A DNA stretch of 64,000 bases from assembly GCA_029259715.1 (NCBI GenBank), contig JAJDEP010000010.1:167691-231690 (forward strand), given 5' to 3'. The translations under genes and the position numbers were made by a program. Origin of the DNA: Planctomycetota bacterium. GTDB taxonomy: Bacteria; Planctomycetota; B15-G4. Position 1 is the first letter of the stretch; each line of letters begins with the position of its first letter. Of the stretch, positions 33,493 through 42,780 are shown piece after piece. The notes under the pieces were generated by a model. It did not search any database. It was not told the DNA's origin and worked only from the letters and a program-made list of their open reading frames with translations.

Positions 33493-33936
33493 TCAGTCGT
33501 CGACGTGCAGGGGACTGATCGAAGCGTCGATGCTGCTCGACACGCCGTCGAAGCCCTCGTGCGTGAACACGATGGTGTAGGGGCCGAAGCCGTTGGGCGC
33601 GCCCGACCGCGTCAGGGTCAGCTCCCAACCGTCCTTCAGCTCGGTCTCGAAGGACGGCACCGCCACCCCGCCGACCGAGAATCCCTTGGGCAGGACCAGC
33701 TCGGCATCGAGCTCGGTGATGCGCGCCGCGAAGGCGCCCTGGCGCGCATGGTAGCGGTCCTGACTCGAGCGCACCGCGTCGAGGAAGGCGAAGGCCTCGA
33801 CGGCATTCGAGCGCTCGCTCGAGGTCTGGATCCGAGGGATCGCGAATGCGGCCACCACGCCGAGCCCGACGATCGAGAGCGCGACCCCCAGGAGCGAGAA
33901 GCCCCGCCGGCTCCGCGTGAAGCTGCTCGTCCGCAT
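33493..33936 (-). CDS. Type IV pilin-like protein without Glu5
   Basis: A 147-residue protein that begins like a type IV prepilin: MRTSSFTRSRRGFSLLGVALSIVGLGVVAAFAIPRI. The short basic leader, Gly-Phe junction and hydrophobic helix match the class, but the Glu normally at mature position 5 is Gly or Val (FSLLGV), and the helix is followed by a pilin-like globular part with QTSSERSNAVEAFAFLDAVR and DRYHARQGAFAARITEL. Proteins without Glu5 are known among minor pseudopilins at fibre tips (GspK type), which is a possible role. It is not near other type IV pilus genes here. ATG 33936 fits; the longer frame lacks support. Confidence 0.7.
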   Translation of the reverse strand: MRTSSFTRSRRGFSLLGVALSIVGLGVVAAFAIPRIQTSSERSNAVEAFAFLDAVRSSQDRYHARQGAFAARITELDAELVLPKGFSVGGVAVPSFETELKDGWELTLTRSGAPNGFGPYTIVFTHEGFDGVSSSIDASISPLHVDD

Positions 33937-34095
33937 GACACCGCACCCCGTGGGATCACCGCGACCCCCACAATTCCCGACCGGGGACGTCGCCGGTCGA
34001 GCGCGACGGTGTGTAAGGAGCGCAGCCACACTCCCTGCATCGACCCGGGACGACCCCACTCTTGAGCGGATGCCCCGACTCGGGGTGCCCGTTTT

Positions 34096-34114
34096 TGTCG
34101 GTTTTTCACCGACA
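34096..34114 (-). terminator. Hairpin after the cyclophilin gene
   Basis: TGTCGGT (34096-34102) and ACCGACA (34108-34114) pair around a five-base loop, 26 bases after the stop of the leftward cyclophilin gene. On that strand the loop is GAAAA and the downstream run is A-rich, not U-rich, so termination efficiency is uncertain. Confidence 0.4.
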
Positions 34115-34140
34115 ATCGGGCTCTCCGCCCGGGGAACCGG

Positions 34141-34923
34141 TCAGTTCGAGTCGGTCTTGGCCTCGACGCTGATGGTCGCCTTCACGATGGAGAGCGGCTC
34201 CTTTGTGGCACCGCTGCGGCTCCCGGCGGCCTCGAGCTTCTTGACCACGGCCATGCCGTCGCTGACCTCTCCGAAGATGGTGTGCTTGCCATCGAGGTGG
34301 GGCGTGGGCACGAAGGTGAGGAAGAACTGGCTGCCGTCCGTGCCGGGTCCGGCGTTGGCCATGCTCAGCAGGCCGGGACGGTTATGGCGCGTCTTGGGAT
34401 CGAACTCACCGTTGTACTTGTAGGCCGGGCCGCCGCGACCGGTGCCCTGCGGGTCGCCGCCCTGGGCCATGAAGCCCTGGATGACGCGGTGGAACTTCAC
34501 GTCGTCGTAGAAGCCCAGCTCGGTCAGATAGATCGTGCTGGAGACGTGCATGGGCGCGACGTCGGGCAAGAACTTGATCTTGATCAGGCCCTTGTTCGTC
34601 TCCATGTTCCAGAAGTAGTCGGAGTTCTCGTCGAAGCTCACCTGCGGGGGCCGGGTGACCCGCGTCTTCCAGCCCGCCAGGCCCTTGTTGATGTCCAGGC
34701 CGGCGATGAACTCGTGGATGGCGGTGAGCGCCGGGTCGCCCTCGGAAGCCGCGGCGGCGGGCGCAGCGCCGGTCGGCGCCTCCTGCTCGTCCTCGGCGAC
34801 GACGGCTTTGCCGGCGGCGGCGGCGGCGTCCTGCCCGTTGGCGGCGGAGGGTCCATCACCACCTCCTCCGGAGCAGGCCGGGGCGGTGAGAGCGATCAGG
34901 GTCAGGCTGGCGAGCAGACGCAT
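34141..34923 (-). CDS. Cyclophilin-type peptidyl-prolyl isomerase lipoprotein
   Basis: A 260-residue lipoprotein (lipobox LTAPAC, Cys17) with a 50-residue alanine- and glutamate-rich linker and a cyclophilin domain: [39 protein letters not shown] with the active-site Arg, and [20 protein letters not shown]. It should catalyse cis-trans isomerisation of prolyl bonds in the cell envelope. The start follows GGAGG. It is the second isomerase in the window besides the SurA-like protein at 54694, in keeping with heavy protein export. Confidence 0.92.
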   Translation of the reverse strand: MRLLASLTLIALTAPACSGGGGDGPSAANGQDAAAAAGKAVVAEDEQEAPTGAAPAAAASEGDPALTAIHEFIAGLDINKGLAGWKTRVTRPPQVSFDENSDYFWNMETNKGLIKIKFLPDVAPMHVSSTIYLTELGFYDDVKFHRVIQGFMAQGGDPQGTGRGGPAYKYNGEFDPKTRHNRPGLLSMANAGPGTDGSQFFLTFVPTPHLDGKHTIFGEVSDGMAVVKKLEAAGSRSGATKEPLSIVKATISVEAKTDSN

Positions 34924-35063
34924 GGGGTGGTTCCTCCGTTCGGGCGGCGGCGAAGCATAAATGCCCATGGCGGACGGCGTCCAGCGCCCGGCTCCGACCG
35001 GTTGCATCGCCCCCCACCCGTGTAGGACAAGAGGCGCCCCAGCCCACCGACCCGGAGGACCCC

Positions 35064-35468
35064 ATGAGCGACATCAGCTTGAACCAGGCCCAGGCCGCCG
35101 TCGACGCCGCCCTCGCCAAGTCCGCCGAGATGGGCGTGAAGATGGACATCGCCGTGGTCGACGCCGGCGCCAACCTCAAGGCCTTCGCCCGCATGGACGG
35201 CGCGTGGCTGGGCTCCATCGACATCGCCCTGAAGAAGGCGCGCACCGCGCGCTGGTTCGACATGCCCACGGGCGCCATCGGCGGCCTCAGCCAGCCGGGC
35301 GGCGCGCTCTTCAACATCGAGCACAGCAACGGCGGGCTGATCACCTTCCCCGGCGGCCTGCCCCTCACGGCCGCGGACGGCAGCGTGATCGGCGCCATCG
35401 GGGTCTCCGGCAGCAGCGTGGAGGACGACCACGCGGTGGCGGAGGCCGGTGTCGCCGCGGTGAAGTAG
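35064..35468 (+). CDS. GlcG/HbpS-family protein
   Basis: A 134-residue protein of the GlcG/HbpS family: [20 protein letters not shown] followed by [12 protein letters not shown] and the glycine-rich [20 protein letters not shown] and [14 protein letters not shown]. Members bind haem, corrinoids or act with glycolate or diol metabolism; some are exported. Here no signal peptide is present, and no partner genes adjoin. Ribosome-binding sequence GGAGG and a possible -10 TAGGAC precede the start. The exact role cannot be read. Confidence 0.85.
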   Translation: MSDISLNQAQAAVDAALAKSAEMGVKMDIAVVDAGANLKAFARMDGAWLGSIDIALKKARTARWFDMPTGAIGGLSQPGGALFNIEHSNGGLITFPGGLPLTAADGSVIGAIGVSGSSVEDDHAVAEAGVAAVK

Positions 35469-35483
35469 GCCGGCGCTCGGAAC

Positions 35484-35514
35484 GCCGCCGCCGTGTGGGG
35501 CCGCCGCCGTGTGG
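35484..35514. repeat. Tandem repeat after the GlcG gene, period 16
   Basis: GCCGCCGCCGTGTGG occurs at 35484-35498 and again at 35500-35514, in the 62-base gap between convergent genes. Confidence 0.75.
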
Positions 35515-35530
35515 AGCCGGAGGTGCGGCC

Positions 35531-36685
35531 CTACCGCAGCGCCGCGACCTGTCGCAGCACCGGGAAGGCGCCCACCTTGCGGAAGGCCTCGCCGGGCTGC
35601 TTCACGTACACGTAGGCCACCATCTCGGGCAGCGCCCCGGCGACGACCTCGGTGTTGACCGAGCCGAGACCGCGCAGGATGACCTCGGCGGCCATGCCCG
35701 GCTCGAGCACGCTCGAGATCGACTGCAGGTCGTCGCCCAGGACACGCCGCTCGGCATTCTCGTCCGGGGAGACCGCCACGAAGTCGGCCCGCACATGCAG
35801 GCTGTCGACGGCCCGGGTGGCCACGTTGCGGATGCGCAGCTGGATCTCGGGGTAGAGCAACTGGCGGCCCGTGCCCGTCGTCGACCAACGCGTCACCGGA
35901 TCGCTGACGGTCACGCCGAGGTCGGCCAGGTTGCGCTCCATGAGCAGGCTGCGCATGCGGTGCACCTGCTCGAGCGCGTCGTCCGCGAGGACGTGCTCGG
36001 GGAATTGCTCGGTGATCGCCTGGAAGGCCACCTCGGCCTCGCGATAGCGGGCCTCGCGCGCCAGCAGCGCCGCGTGCTGGTAGCGCCGCTCGACGCCGGC
36101 CTGCACTTCCTCCAACTGCACCAACGTCTGATCCCGCTCGGCGCGCATCTGGTTGTAGGCGTCGTCCTTGTCGGCCATCGACTGCGACTGCTCGTCGATG
36201 CGAGCGTTCTTCGCTTGCACCTGCACCAGGAAGAAGGAGCTGACGCCGAGGCCGGCCACGATGGCAACGGTCAGGAATCCGACGGCCATGCGGGTGATGC
36301 CGCCGGTCATCGCCACCACGTCCTCGGGCTCGGTGACCTTGCCCCGGGACGCCGGCTTGCCGGTCGCCGTCGTGTTTCGGGACGCCGTGTGTCGGGACGC
36401 CGTGATTCGGGACGCCGTGTTCCGTGCCGGGGCCGGTCGCCGGGTGGGAGCGGCTTTTCGGCCGCCGGGTCGGTTGCCCGCTGAGGCCTGTCGCGCCTTC
36501 GAGGAGGACGCCCGCGCCGCATGGGCCAACCGGGCCCGCTCGTTCAGCGCCTCGACCCCAGGGCCGACGACCGCGGCCAGCTGGACCACCGACCGGCAAC
36601 GGGGGCAGCGCATCGCGCGTCCCACATTGCTGTCCTTGGTCTTGAGCCTGACACCGCAGGCATCACAGCCGACACGAATGGCCAC
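35531..36685 (-). CDS. Zinc-ribbon, membrane and coiled-coil protein
   Basis: A 384-residue protein of unknown function. The N-terminus is a zinc ribbon (CDACGVRLKTKDSNVGRAMR then CPRC), like the MJ0042-type fingers common in planctomycete-like proteins. A basic linker follows that contains three copies of a 15-base repeat (36370-36415) giving TASRxTASR runs. One membrane helix (ITRMAVGFLTVAIVAGLGVS) leads to a coiled coil (QVQAKNARIDEQSQSMADKD) with TPR-like helices, then a beta-rich C-terminal domain (LYPEIQLRIRNVATRAVDSL). Start is GTG 36685 with GAGGAGG upstream; a -10-like TAGAAT lies near 36757. It could sense cytoplasmic metal or redox state and act across the membrane, but that is only a suggestion. 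Confidence 0.65.
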   Translation of the reverse strand: MAIRVGCDACGVRLKTKDSNVGRAMRCPRCRSVVQLAAVVGPGVEALNERARLAHAARASSSKARQASAGNRPGGRKAAPTRRPAPARNTASRITASRHTASRNTTATGKPASRGKVTEPEDVVAMTGGITRMAVGFLTVAIVAGLGVSSFFLVQVQAKNARIDEQSQSMADKDDAYNQMRAERDQTLVQLEEVQAGVERRYQHAALLAREARYREAEVAFQAITEQFPEHVLADDALEQVHRMRSLLMERNLADLGVTVSDPVTRWSTTGTGRQLLYPEIQLRIRNVATRAVDSLHVRADFVAVSPDENAERRVLGDDLQSISSVLEPGMAAEVILRGLGSVNTEVVAGALPEMVAYVYVKQPGEAFRKVGAFPVLRQVAALR

Positions 36686-36820
36686 TCGGCCTCCTCAGTT
36701 TCTCTCTTCGACTCGTCGCCCGCCGGTTCGGGGCCCCTCGGGAGCGGGCGCCGATTCTAGCCAACTGGCCCGGTTTCGACCGCCCCCCAGCCGTCGGGAC
36801 GGATCGAGGGGGTGAGCGCT

Positions 36821-38062
<1,242 letters not shown>

Positions 38063-38102
38063 GGTGCTCCCGTCGAAGACGGTGTCCGCGGATGAAGGCG
38101 CC

Positions 38103-39338
38103 TCAGAAGGCCGCCGTGCCCTGGACGTGACCGGCCGCGCACCAGAGCGAGACGCAGAAGAGCACACCGCACAGCATCCACACTACCGCCCGGTCCCGCA
38201 GGGCGAGGGCGCCGAGCGCCAGCGGCCAGATCGACCAGGTGTAACGGGTGAGGCTCTGGGCCGCCGTCCCCGTGAACGACAGGGCCAGCAGCAGGAACAG
38301 CGCCGAGAGCAGGGCGAGCCGACCATCGACCCCTCTCAATCGCACCATCAGCAACACGGCGATGGGCAGGGTCACGACGATCTGGGCGATGTACTCGGGG
38401 GCCGTGCCCAGGGACACCAGGCTCGGCAGCCCGCCGAGGGGCACGAAGCGCATCTGCCAGATGTCCTGCTGCAGCCCGCCCATGTCGTGGGCCGTGAACT
38501 TCCACCAGAAGTAGGCGGCGATGACCGGCACGGTCCACAGCACGCCGGCGGCCTCGAGCAGGGCACGGCCGCGGCCGGCCTCCGTATGCAGGAGGCGACG
38601 CCCCTCGATCAGGGCCAGGCCGGCGAGCACCGGGCCCCCGAGATGCTTGACCTGGATGCTCGCCGCGCACAGCAACGACGCCAGCAGCAACCAGCCCATC
38701 GAGCGGGGCGACGTCGAAGCTGCGAGTGCGGCTGCGGGCATGGCTGCGGGCATGGCTGCGGGCGCAGGCGTGGTTGCGGGCGCGGTCACGTCGCCGGCGC
38801 CCGGTTCGCCGTCCTCGGCCCGCAGGTAGGCCCACCACCCCAGCAACGCCACCGCCAGAAAGGTGCTCTCGGTGTAGGCCACCGTCCCGAAGGCGAGCAC
38901 TCCCGGCGTGACGGCGAACAGGGTCGTCGCCAGAGCGACCGCGCCGGGGCCCGCATGCATGCGCTGCCCGTAGCGGCGGGCCAACAACCAGAAGCAGGCC
39001 ACGGCCAGCAGACTGCTGAGGTTGCTCACCACCACGGCCGCGAACTGGGTGCTGCCCGTCAGCGGGCGCAGCGCCCGCACGAGCAGCGGATACCCCATCG
39101 GGTAGTTGCGGCTGAAGTCCGTGGTGTAGCCCTGGTCCGCCAGGCCCTGATAGGCGCCGGCGTCAAAGCCCCGGGCCAGAAACCACACCGACTCGGGCGT
39201 GCCGGCCTCGCGCTCCGCGACGTAGAAGCCGTCGGCCGGATAATGCTTGGCGACCGCCAGCACGCACGCCAGCAGGAGCAACTTGAAGATCAGCGCGCGG
39301 GTCAGGAGGTAGCGCAAGCGGTCTGCCGTGGCGTCCAC
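38103..39338 (-). CDS. PIG-V-like mannosyltransferase family membrane protein
   Basis: A 411-residue polytopic protein with about ten membrane helices. The first loop contains FDAGAYQGLADQGYTTDFSR and NYPMGYPLLVRALRPL, the pattern of the GPI mannosyltransferase II (PIG-V) family, in which the Asp takes part in catalysis with dolichyl- or polyprenyl-phosphate sugar donors. Bacterial members modify cell-surface glycans or proteins. A loop between two helices is filled with alanine-proline-methionine repeats (PAAMPAAMPAAALAA) encoded by a short degenerate repeat near 38720-38780. It starts at a GTG with a -10-like TAGAGT ending eight bases before it, so the mRNA may be leaderless. It could use donors made by the HAD-UbiA protein. 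Confidence 0.75.
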   Translation of the reverse strand: MDATADRLRYLLTRALIFKLLLLACVLAVAKHYPADGFYVAEREAGTPESVWFLARGFDAGAYQGLADQGYTTDFSRNYPMGYPLLVRALRPLTGSTQFAAVVVSNLSSLLAVACFWLLARRYGQRMHAGPGAVALATTLFAVTPGVLAFGTVAYTESTFLAVALLGWWAYLRAEDGEPGAGDVTAPATTPAPAAMPAAMPAAALAASTSPRSMGWLLLASLLCAASIQVKHLGGPVLAGLALIEGRRLLHTEAGRGRALLEAAGVLWTVPVIAAYFWWKFTAHDMGGLQQDIWQMRFVPLGGLPSLVSLGTAPEYIAQIVVTLPIAVLLMVRLRGVDGRLALLSALFLLLALSFTGTAAQSLTRYTWSIWPLALGALALRDRAVVWMLCGVLFCVSLWCAAGHVQGTAAF

Positions 39339-39346
39339 GCGGGCCT

Positions 39347-39352
39347 ACTCTA
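39347..39352 (-). promoter_or_regulatory. -10-like hexamer of the PIG-V-like gene
   Basis: Leftward TAGAGT ends eight bases before the GTG start at 39338, with no ribosome-binding sequence between. A second -10-like word, TACACT at 39369-39374 on the plus strand, may serve the divergent MscS gene. Confidence 0.4.
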
Positions 39353-39431
39353 CCGATCGCCGGTGGCTACACTGTCCCGCGCTTGCCACTTCGGATGAGA
39401 AGTGCGGCTGCTTCCGATCGGGGGACTCACC

Positions 39432-40802
39432 ATGGCCGTCTTGACCGCGCCCCCTTGGGGGCCTGTCGCCCAATCGGCCGACGCTCCAGCAGCCGGCGCC
39501 CCCGCGGCCGCCGGCGACTCGGGCGGCCTTGGCATCGCCTGGCTCGACGAGCTGTCCGTCCGCCTGAACTTGTGGTCGCTCGACCAGCCGCTGGCGGCCG
39601 CCGGTGTCGCGTTGGCCGTGTTGCTGATCCTCGCCTGGCTGGCGGATCGCCTCGCCCGCGCCCTCATGGTCGGCGCCGTCCGCAAGCTCGCGGGCAAGAC
39701 GGCGGCCACCTGGGACGACAAGCTGGTCGAGCACAAGGTGTTCCACCGCATCGCCCTGCTGGCCCCCGTGACCGTGGTCCTGTGGGGCATCGACGCGGTG
39801 CCGGGCGTGTCGGACGAGCTCGTCACCAACATCCGCAACGCCGCCGACGCGGCCATCGCCCTGGTCGTCATGCTCGCCGTGGGCGCCCTGCTCAACGCCC
39901 TCGACGCGATCTACAGCTTCAGCAAGCTCACCGGCAACCGCTCGATCAAGACCTACACCCAGCTCGCCAAGCTGATCGTCTACCTGTTCGGCACGATCAT
40001 TGTCGTCTCGACGCTGCTCAACCGCCCCGCCTGGCCCATGATCACCGGCCTCGGCGCGGTGTCGGCCATCCTGCTGCTGGTGTTCAAGGACACGATCATG
40101 TCCTTCATCGCGTCCATCCAAATCGGCAGCTACGACATGGTGCGCGTAGGCGACTGGATCGAGATGCCCTCGGTGGGCGCTGACGGCGACGTGATCGACA
40201 TCGGCCTGCACACGGTCAAGGTGCAGAACTGGAACAAGACGATCACCACCTTGCCCACGCACAAGCTCATCAGCGACTCGTTCCAGAACTGGCGCGGCAT
40301 GAGCGAGTCGGGCGGGCGGCGCATCAAGCGCAAGATCGACCTCGACATGAACTCGGTGCGCTTCCTCACCGAGGAGGAGGTCGACCGCCTCGAGACGTTC
40401 AACGTGCTCACCGACCACATCAAGACGAGGCGCGCCGAGATCCGCGCCCACAACGACAAGGTCCAGAACACCGGCGTGCGCGCCAACGAGCGCCACCTCA
40501 CCAACATCGGGACCTTCCGGGCCTACCTGCTCGGCTACCTGCGCACGCACCCCAAGATCCACCAGGAGATGACGCTGCTCGTGCGCCAGCTGCAGCCCAC
40601 CGACCGCGGCCTGCCCATCGAGCTGTATTGCTTCACCAACGACACCGCCTGGGCGAACTACGAGGACATCCAGGCCGACATCTTCGACCACATCCTGGCC
40701 ATGCTGCCGGAGTTCGGCCTCGCGCCATTCCAGTTGCCCGCCGGCCGCGACTTCAGTGCCGCCCTCGCGGGTCGCGACGAGACCCCGGACGCCCCCGAGT
40801 AG
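39432..40802 (+). CDS. MscS-family mechanosensitive channel (YbdG-like)
   Basis: A 456-residue channel protein. After a short alanine-rich N-terminus there are five membrane helices; the last (ITGLGAVSAILLLVFKDTIM then SFIASIQI) is the pore-lining TM3 equivalent. The MscS beta domain follows (YDMVRVGDWIEMPSVGADGD then VIDIGLHTVKVQNW) with an insert of the YbdG type, including KLISDSFQNWRGMSESGGRR and YLRTHPKIHQEMTLLVRQLQ. Such channels relieve osmotic stress. ATG 39432 is used because GGGGGA precedes it; a GTG at 39402 is possible. Confidence 0.9.
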   Translation: MAVLTAPPWGPVAQSADAPAAGAPAAAGDSGGLGIAWLDELSVRLNLWSLDQPLAAAGVALAVLLILAWLADRLARALMVGAVRKLAGKTAATWDDKLVEHKVFHRIALLAPVTVVLWGIDAVPGVSDELVTNIRNAADAAIALVVMLAVGALLNALDAIYSFSKLTGNRSIKTYTQLAKLIVYLFGTIIVVSTLLNRPAWPMITGLGAVSAILLLVFKDTIMSFIASIQIGSYDMVRVGDWIEMPSVGADGDVIDIGLHTVKVQNWNKTITTLPTHKLISDSFQNWRGMSESGGRRIKRKIDLDMNSVRFLTEEEVDRLETFNVLTDHIKTRRAEIRAHNDKVQNTGVRANERHLTNIGTFRAYLLGYLRTHPKIHQEMTLLVRQLQPTDRGLPIELYCFTNDTAWANYEDIQADIFDHILAMLPEFGLAPFQLPAGRDFSAALAGRDETPDAPE

Positions 40803-40825
40803 TCGGGACCGGTCGTTCGTGTCCC

Positions 40826-40853
40826 GTTGCGTTGCGCCGCGTTGCGTTGCGCC
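40826..40853. repeat. Tandem repeat after the MscS gene, period 15
   Basis: GTTGCGTTGCGCC at 40826-40838 is repeated at 40841-40853, between two convergent genes. Confidence 0.75.
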
Positions 40854-40878
40854 GGCCGGACCGAACTTGCTGCGCCGT

Positions 40879-41610
40879 CTAGCGGTCGACGATGGCGAGC
40901 TTCTCGCCGATGTCCCAGTCGTCACGGTGGGACGGGTCGCCTTTGCAGAAGGCGATGATCGCGGCGAGCAGCGCGTACATGAAAGCGATGGGCAACAGCG
41001 ACATCCACGCCGGCAGGCTGCCCACCTGCAACCGCAGCATGATGTCCTTCCAGCCGGTCAGGCCGTCGGGGTGGATCGAGAGCTTGATCACCCACGCCAC
41101 GAACACGAGACCGAACAGCGGCAGGTAGTTCTTCAGCAGCCGCAGTCGGATCGCCTGGAACATGGAGAGGTGGAAGCGCGGCTCGTTCAGGTCGGCCGAC
41201 ACCAGCCCGCCCCAGTGCACCTCGGGCGAGTCGAGGGAGCGCTCGAGGATCGGCGCGAAGAAGTTCGTCTCGATGATGCGGATGCGCGCGCGCCACACGT
41301 CGAAGAAGCGGAAACGACGCGCCTCGAGACACAGGAACAGGAACAGCAGCAGGTTCGCGAACTGCACCGCGAAGTGGGAGTGCAGCGGGTCGTTGAAGGC
41401 GAAACCCAGCACCGTGGCGGTGCCGAAGATGGCCCAGTTGGTGGTCTGGTCGAGGCGCTGACGCCAGGTGTTGGCCCGCGTGATCTCGCCCCGATACAGG
41501 TGGATCACCGAGGTGACATAGCTGCCGCGATCGAGAGGGCTGGTCTCGTAGTCGACGCCGCTGCTGTGGCCGTTTCCGTCGTCCGCGGGCAGGGTCTCGT
41601 GCGACTTCAT
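40879..41610 (-). CDS. DUF2270 family membrane protein
   Basis: A 243-residue membrane protein. The motif HLYRGEITRANTWRQRLDQT followed by TNWAIFGTATVLGFAF is diagnostic of DUF2270, a bacterial family of unknown function. Four membrane helices are predicted: two after the motif (WAIFGTATVLGFAF, FANLLLFLFLCLEA) and two near the C-terminus (YLPLFGLVFVAWVIKL, LPIAFMYALLAAIIAFC). The start at 41610 follows GGAGGTCGGTGAC, is separated by one base from the stop of the esterase gene, and is preferred over ATG 41631. Confidence 0.85.
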   Translation of the reverse strand: MKSHETLPADDGNGHSSGVDYETSPLDRGSYVTSVIHLYRGEITRANTWRQRLDQTTNWAIFGTATVLGFAFNDPLHSHFAVQFANLLLFLFLCLEARRFRFFDVWRARIRIIETNFFAPILERSLDSPEVHWGGLVSADLNEPRFHLSMFQAIRLRLLKNYLPLFGLVFVAWVIKLSIHPDGLTGWKDIMLRLQVGSLPAWMSLLPIAFMYALLAAIIAFCKGDPSHRDDWDIGEKLAIVDR

Positions 41611-41611
41611 G

Positions 41612-42670
41612 TCACCGACCTCCGTGTTCATGGGCGTCCGCCTCTCGCGTGAGCGTCCAACGGGAGAGGAAGTCCCAGATCTCGCCGTCGGCGTCGATGA
41701 CGTCCGTGGGCGCTCCGACGATCTTCTCGCGACCGGTGGGCACCCCGCCGGGCCACGCGTGCCCCCCGCCGGTGAGGCGCCAATGCACCACCTCCACGCC
41801 ATCGCTGCCGGGCCCCCACGTCAGACGCGTGGCGGTGTGGCCGTTCTCGGCCGTGACCGGCTCGCCCTCCTCGGGCTCGGCGCCGCAACCATTCCAGGCG
41901 GCCCACGACTGCAGCACCTGTCGCACCGGGGTGTGCTGTTGGCGTGAGTTGGTCAGGGGGAAGGGCGGTCCCAGGCCGCCGGCGTAGAGCGCGCGCGGAT
42001 CGTCGACGCTGTGGATGTGCAGGATCGGCACCGGGCGTGTCGGCAGGGCCTTGGGCAGCACCATGGCACCGCTCACGGCCGCGATGGCGGCGATGCGGTC
42101 GGGCAACTCGGCGGCCAGGCGGTAGGCGAACATGGCGCCGTTGCTGAATCCCGTGGCGTAGACCCGCTCGGTGTCGATGGGCGTGCGGCGTCCCAACTCG
42201 TCGAGCAGGGCGCGCACGAAGTCCACGTCGTCGACGTCTTCGTTGGTCGCGTAGCCGCAGCAGGTGCCCGCATTCCAGGTCAGCAGCGAGCGCCGCAGCT
42301 TCCCCGTTCCGTAGGGGTAGACGACGATGAAGCCCCGGGCGTCGGCGTCCTCATCGAGGGTCAGCGAACGTCGGAATTGGCGCGCGTTGCCGCCGCCGCC
42401 GTGGAAGGCGAGCAACACCGGGTGACGAACGACGGCGTCATCACTCACGGCCTCAGGTCGCGGCGGCACCCGCAGCAGGGCGCGACGTTCGCGACCACCG
42501 TGCTCGAGTTCGATCTCGTGGTCGCCGGGCGCGAGCACCGGTGGCGGCGCTGGCGGGCCAGCCGGGGCCGCCTCGAGGCGCTGCGACCCGCGCAAGACGT
42601 CACATGCGACGGTCACGATCAGCAGGCTCATGACCGTTCCCACAATCGGCCACCGGGGTCCGACTCTCAT
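41612..42670 (-). CDS. PHB depolymerase/LpqC-type exported esterase
   Basis: A 352-residue alpha/beta hydrolase with an N-terminal signal or anchor (IVGTVMSLLIVTVAC). HPVLLAFHGGGGNARQFRRS is the oxyanion region, the catalytic serine is in YATGFSNGAM, a candidate acid in HIHSVDDPRAL, and the histidine in LTGGGHAWPGG. This combination marks the family of PHB depolymerases and related esterases (LpqC, feruloyl esterase-like). Several cysteines (CCGY) may form disulfides outside the cytoplasm. The substrate is not certain. GGAG precedes the start; the longer frame is not supported. It is co-directional with DUF2270 and divergent from the gene at 42781. Confidence 0.85.
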   Translation of the reverse strand: MRVGPRWPIVGTVMSLLIVTVACDVLRGSQRLEAAPAGPPAPPPVLAPGDHEIELEHGGRERRALLRVPPRPEAVSDDAVVRHPVLLAFHGGGGNARQFRRSLTLDEDADARGFIVVYPYGTGKLRRSLLTWNAGTCCGYATNEDVDDVDFVRALLDELGRRTPIDTERVYATGFSNGAMFAYRLAAELPDRIAAIAAVSGAMVLPKALPTRPVPILHIHSVDDPRALYAGGLGPPFPLTNSRQQHTPVRQVLQSWAAWNGCGAEPEEGEPVTAENGHTATRLTWGPGSDGVEVVHWRLTGGGHAWPGGVPTGREKIVGAPTDVIDADGEIWDFLSRWTLTREADAHEHGGR

Positions 42671-42780
42671 CGATTTCGATCTCCAACAGGCCATCGACCG
42701 GCCCACTGACCGCAGGGCGGCCGCGCTGTCGCATGTCAGCGTAACGAAGGTACAGTCGTGTTCCATTGGTTGCAGCCGGC

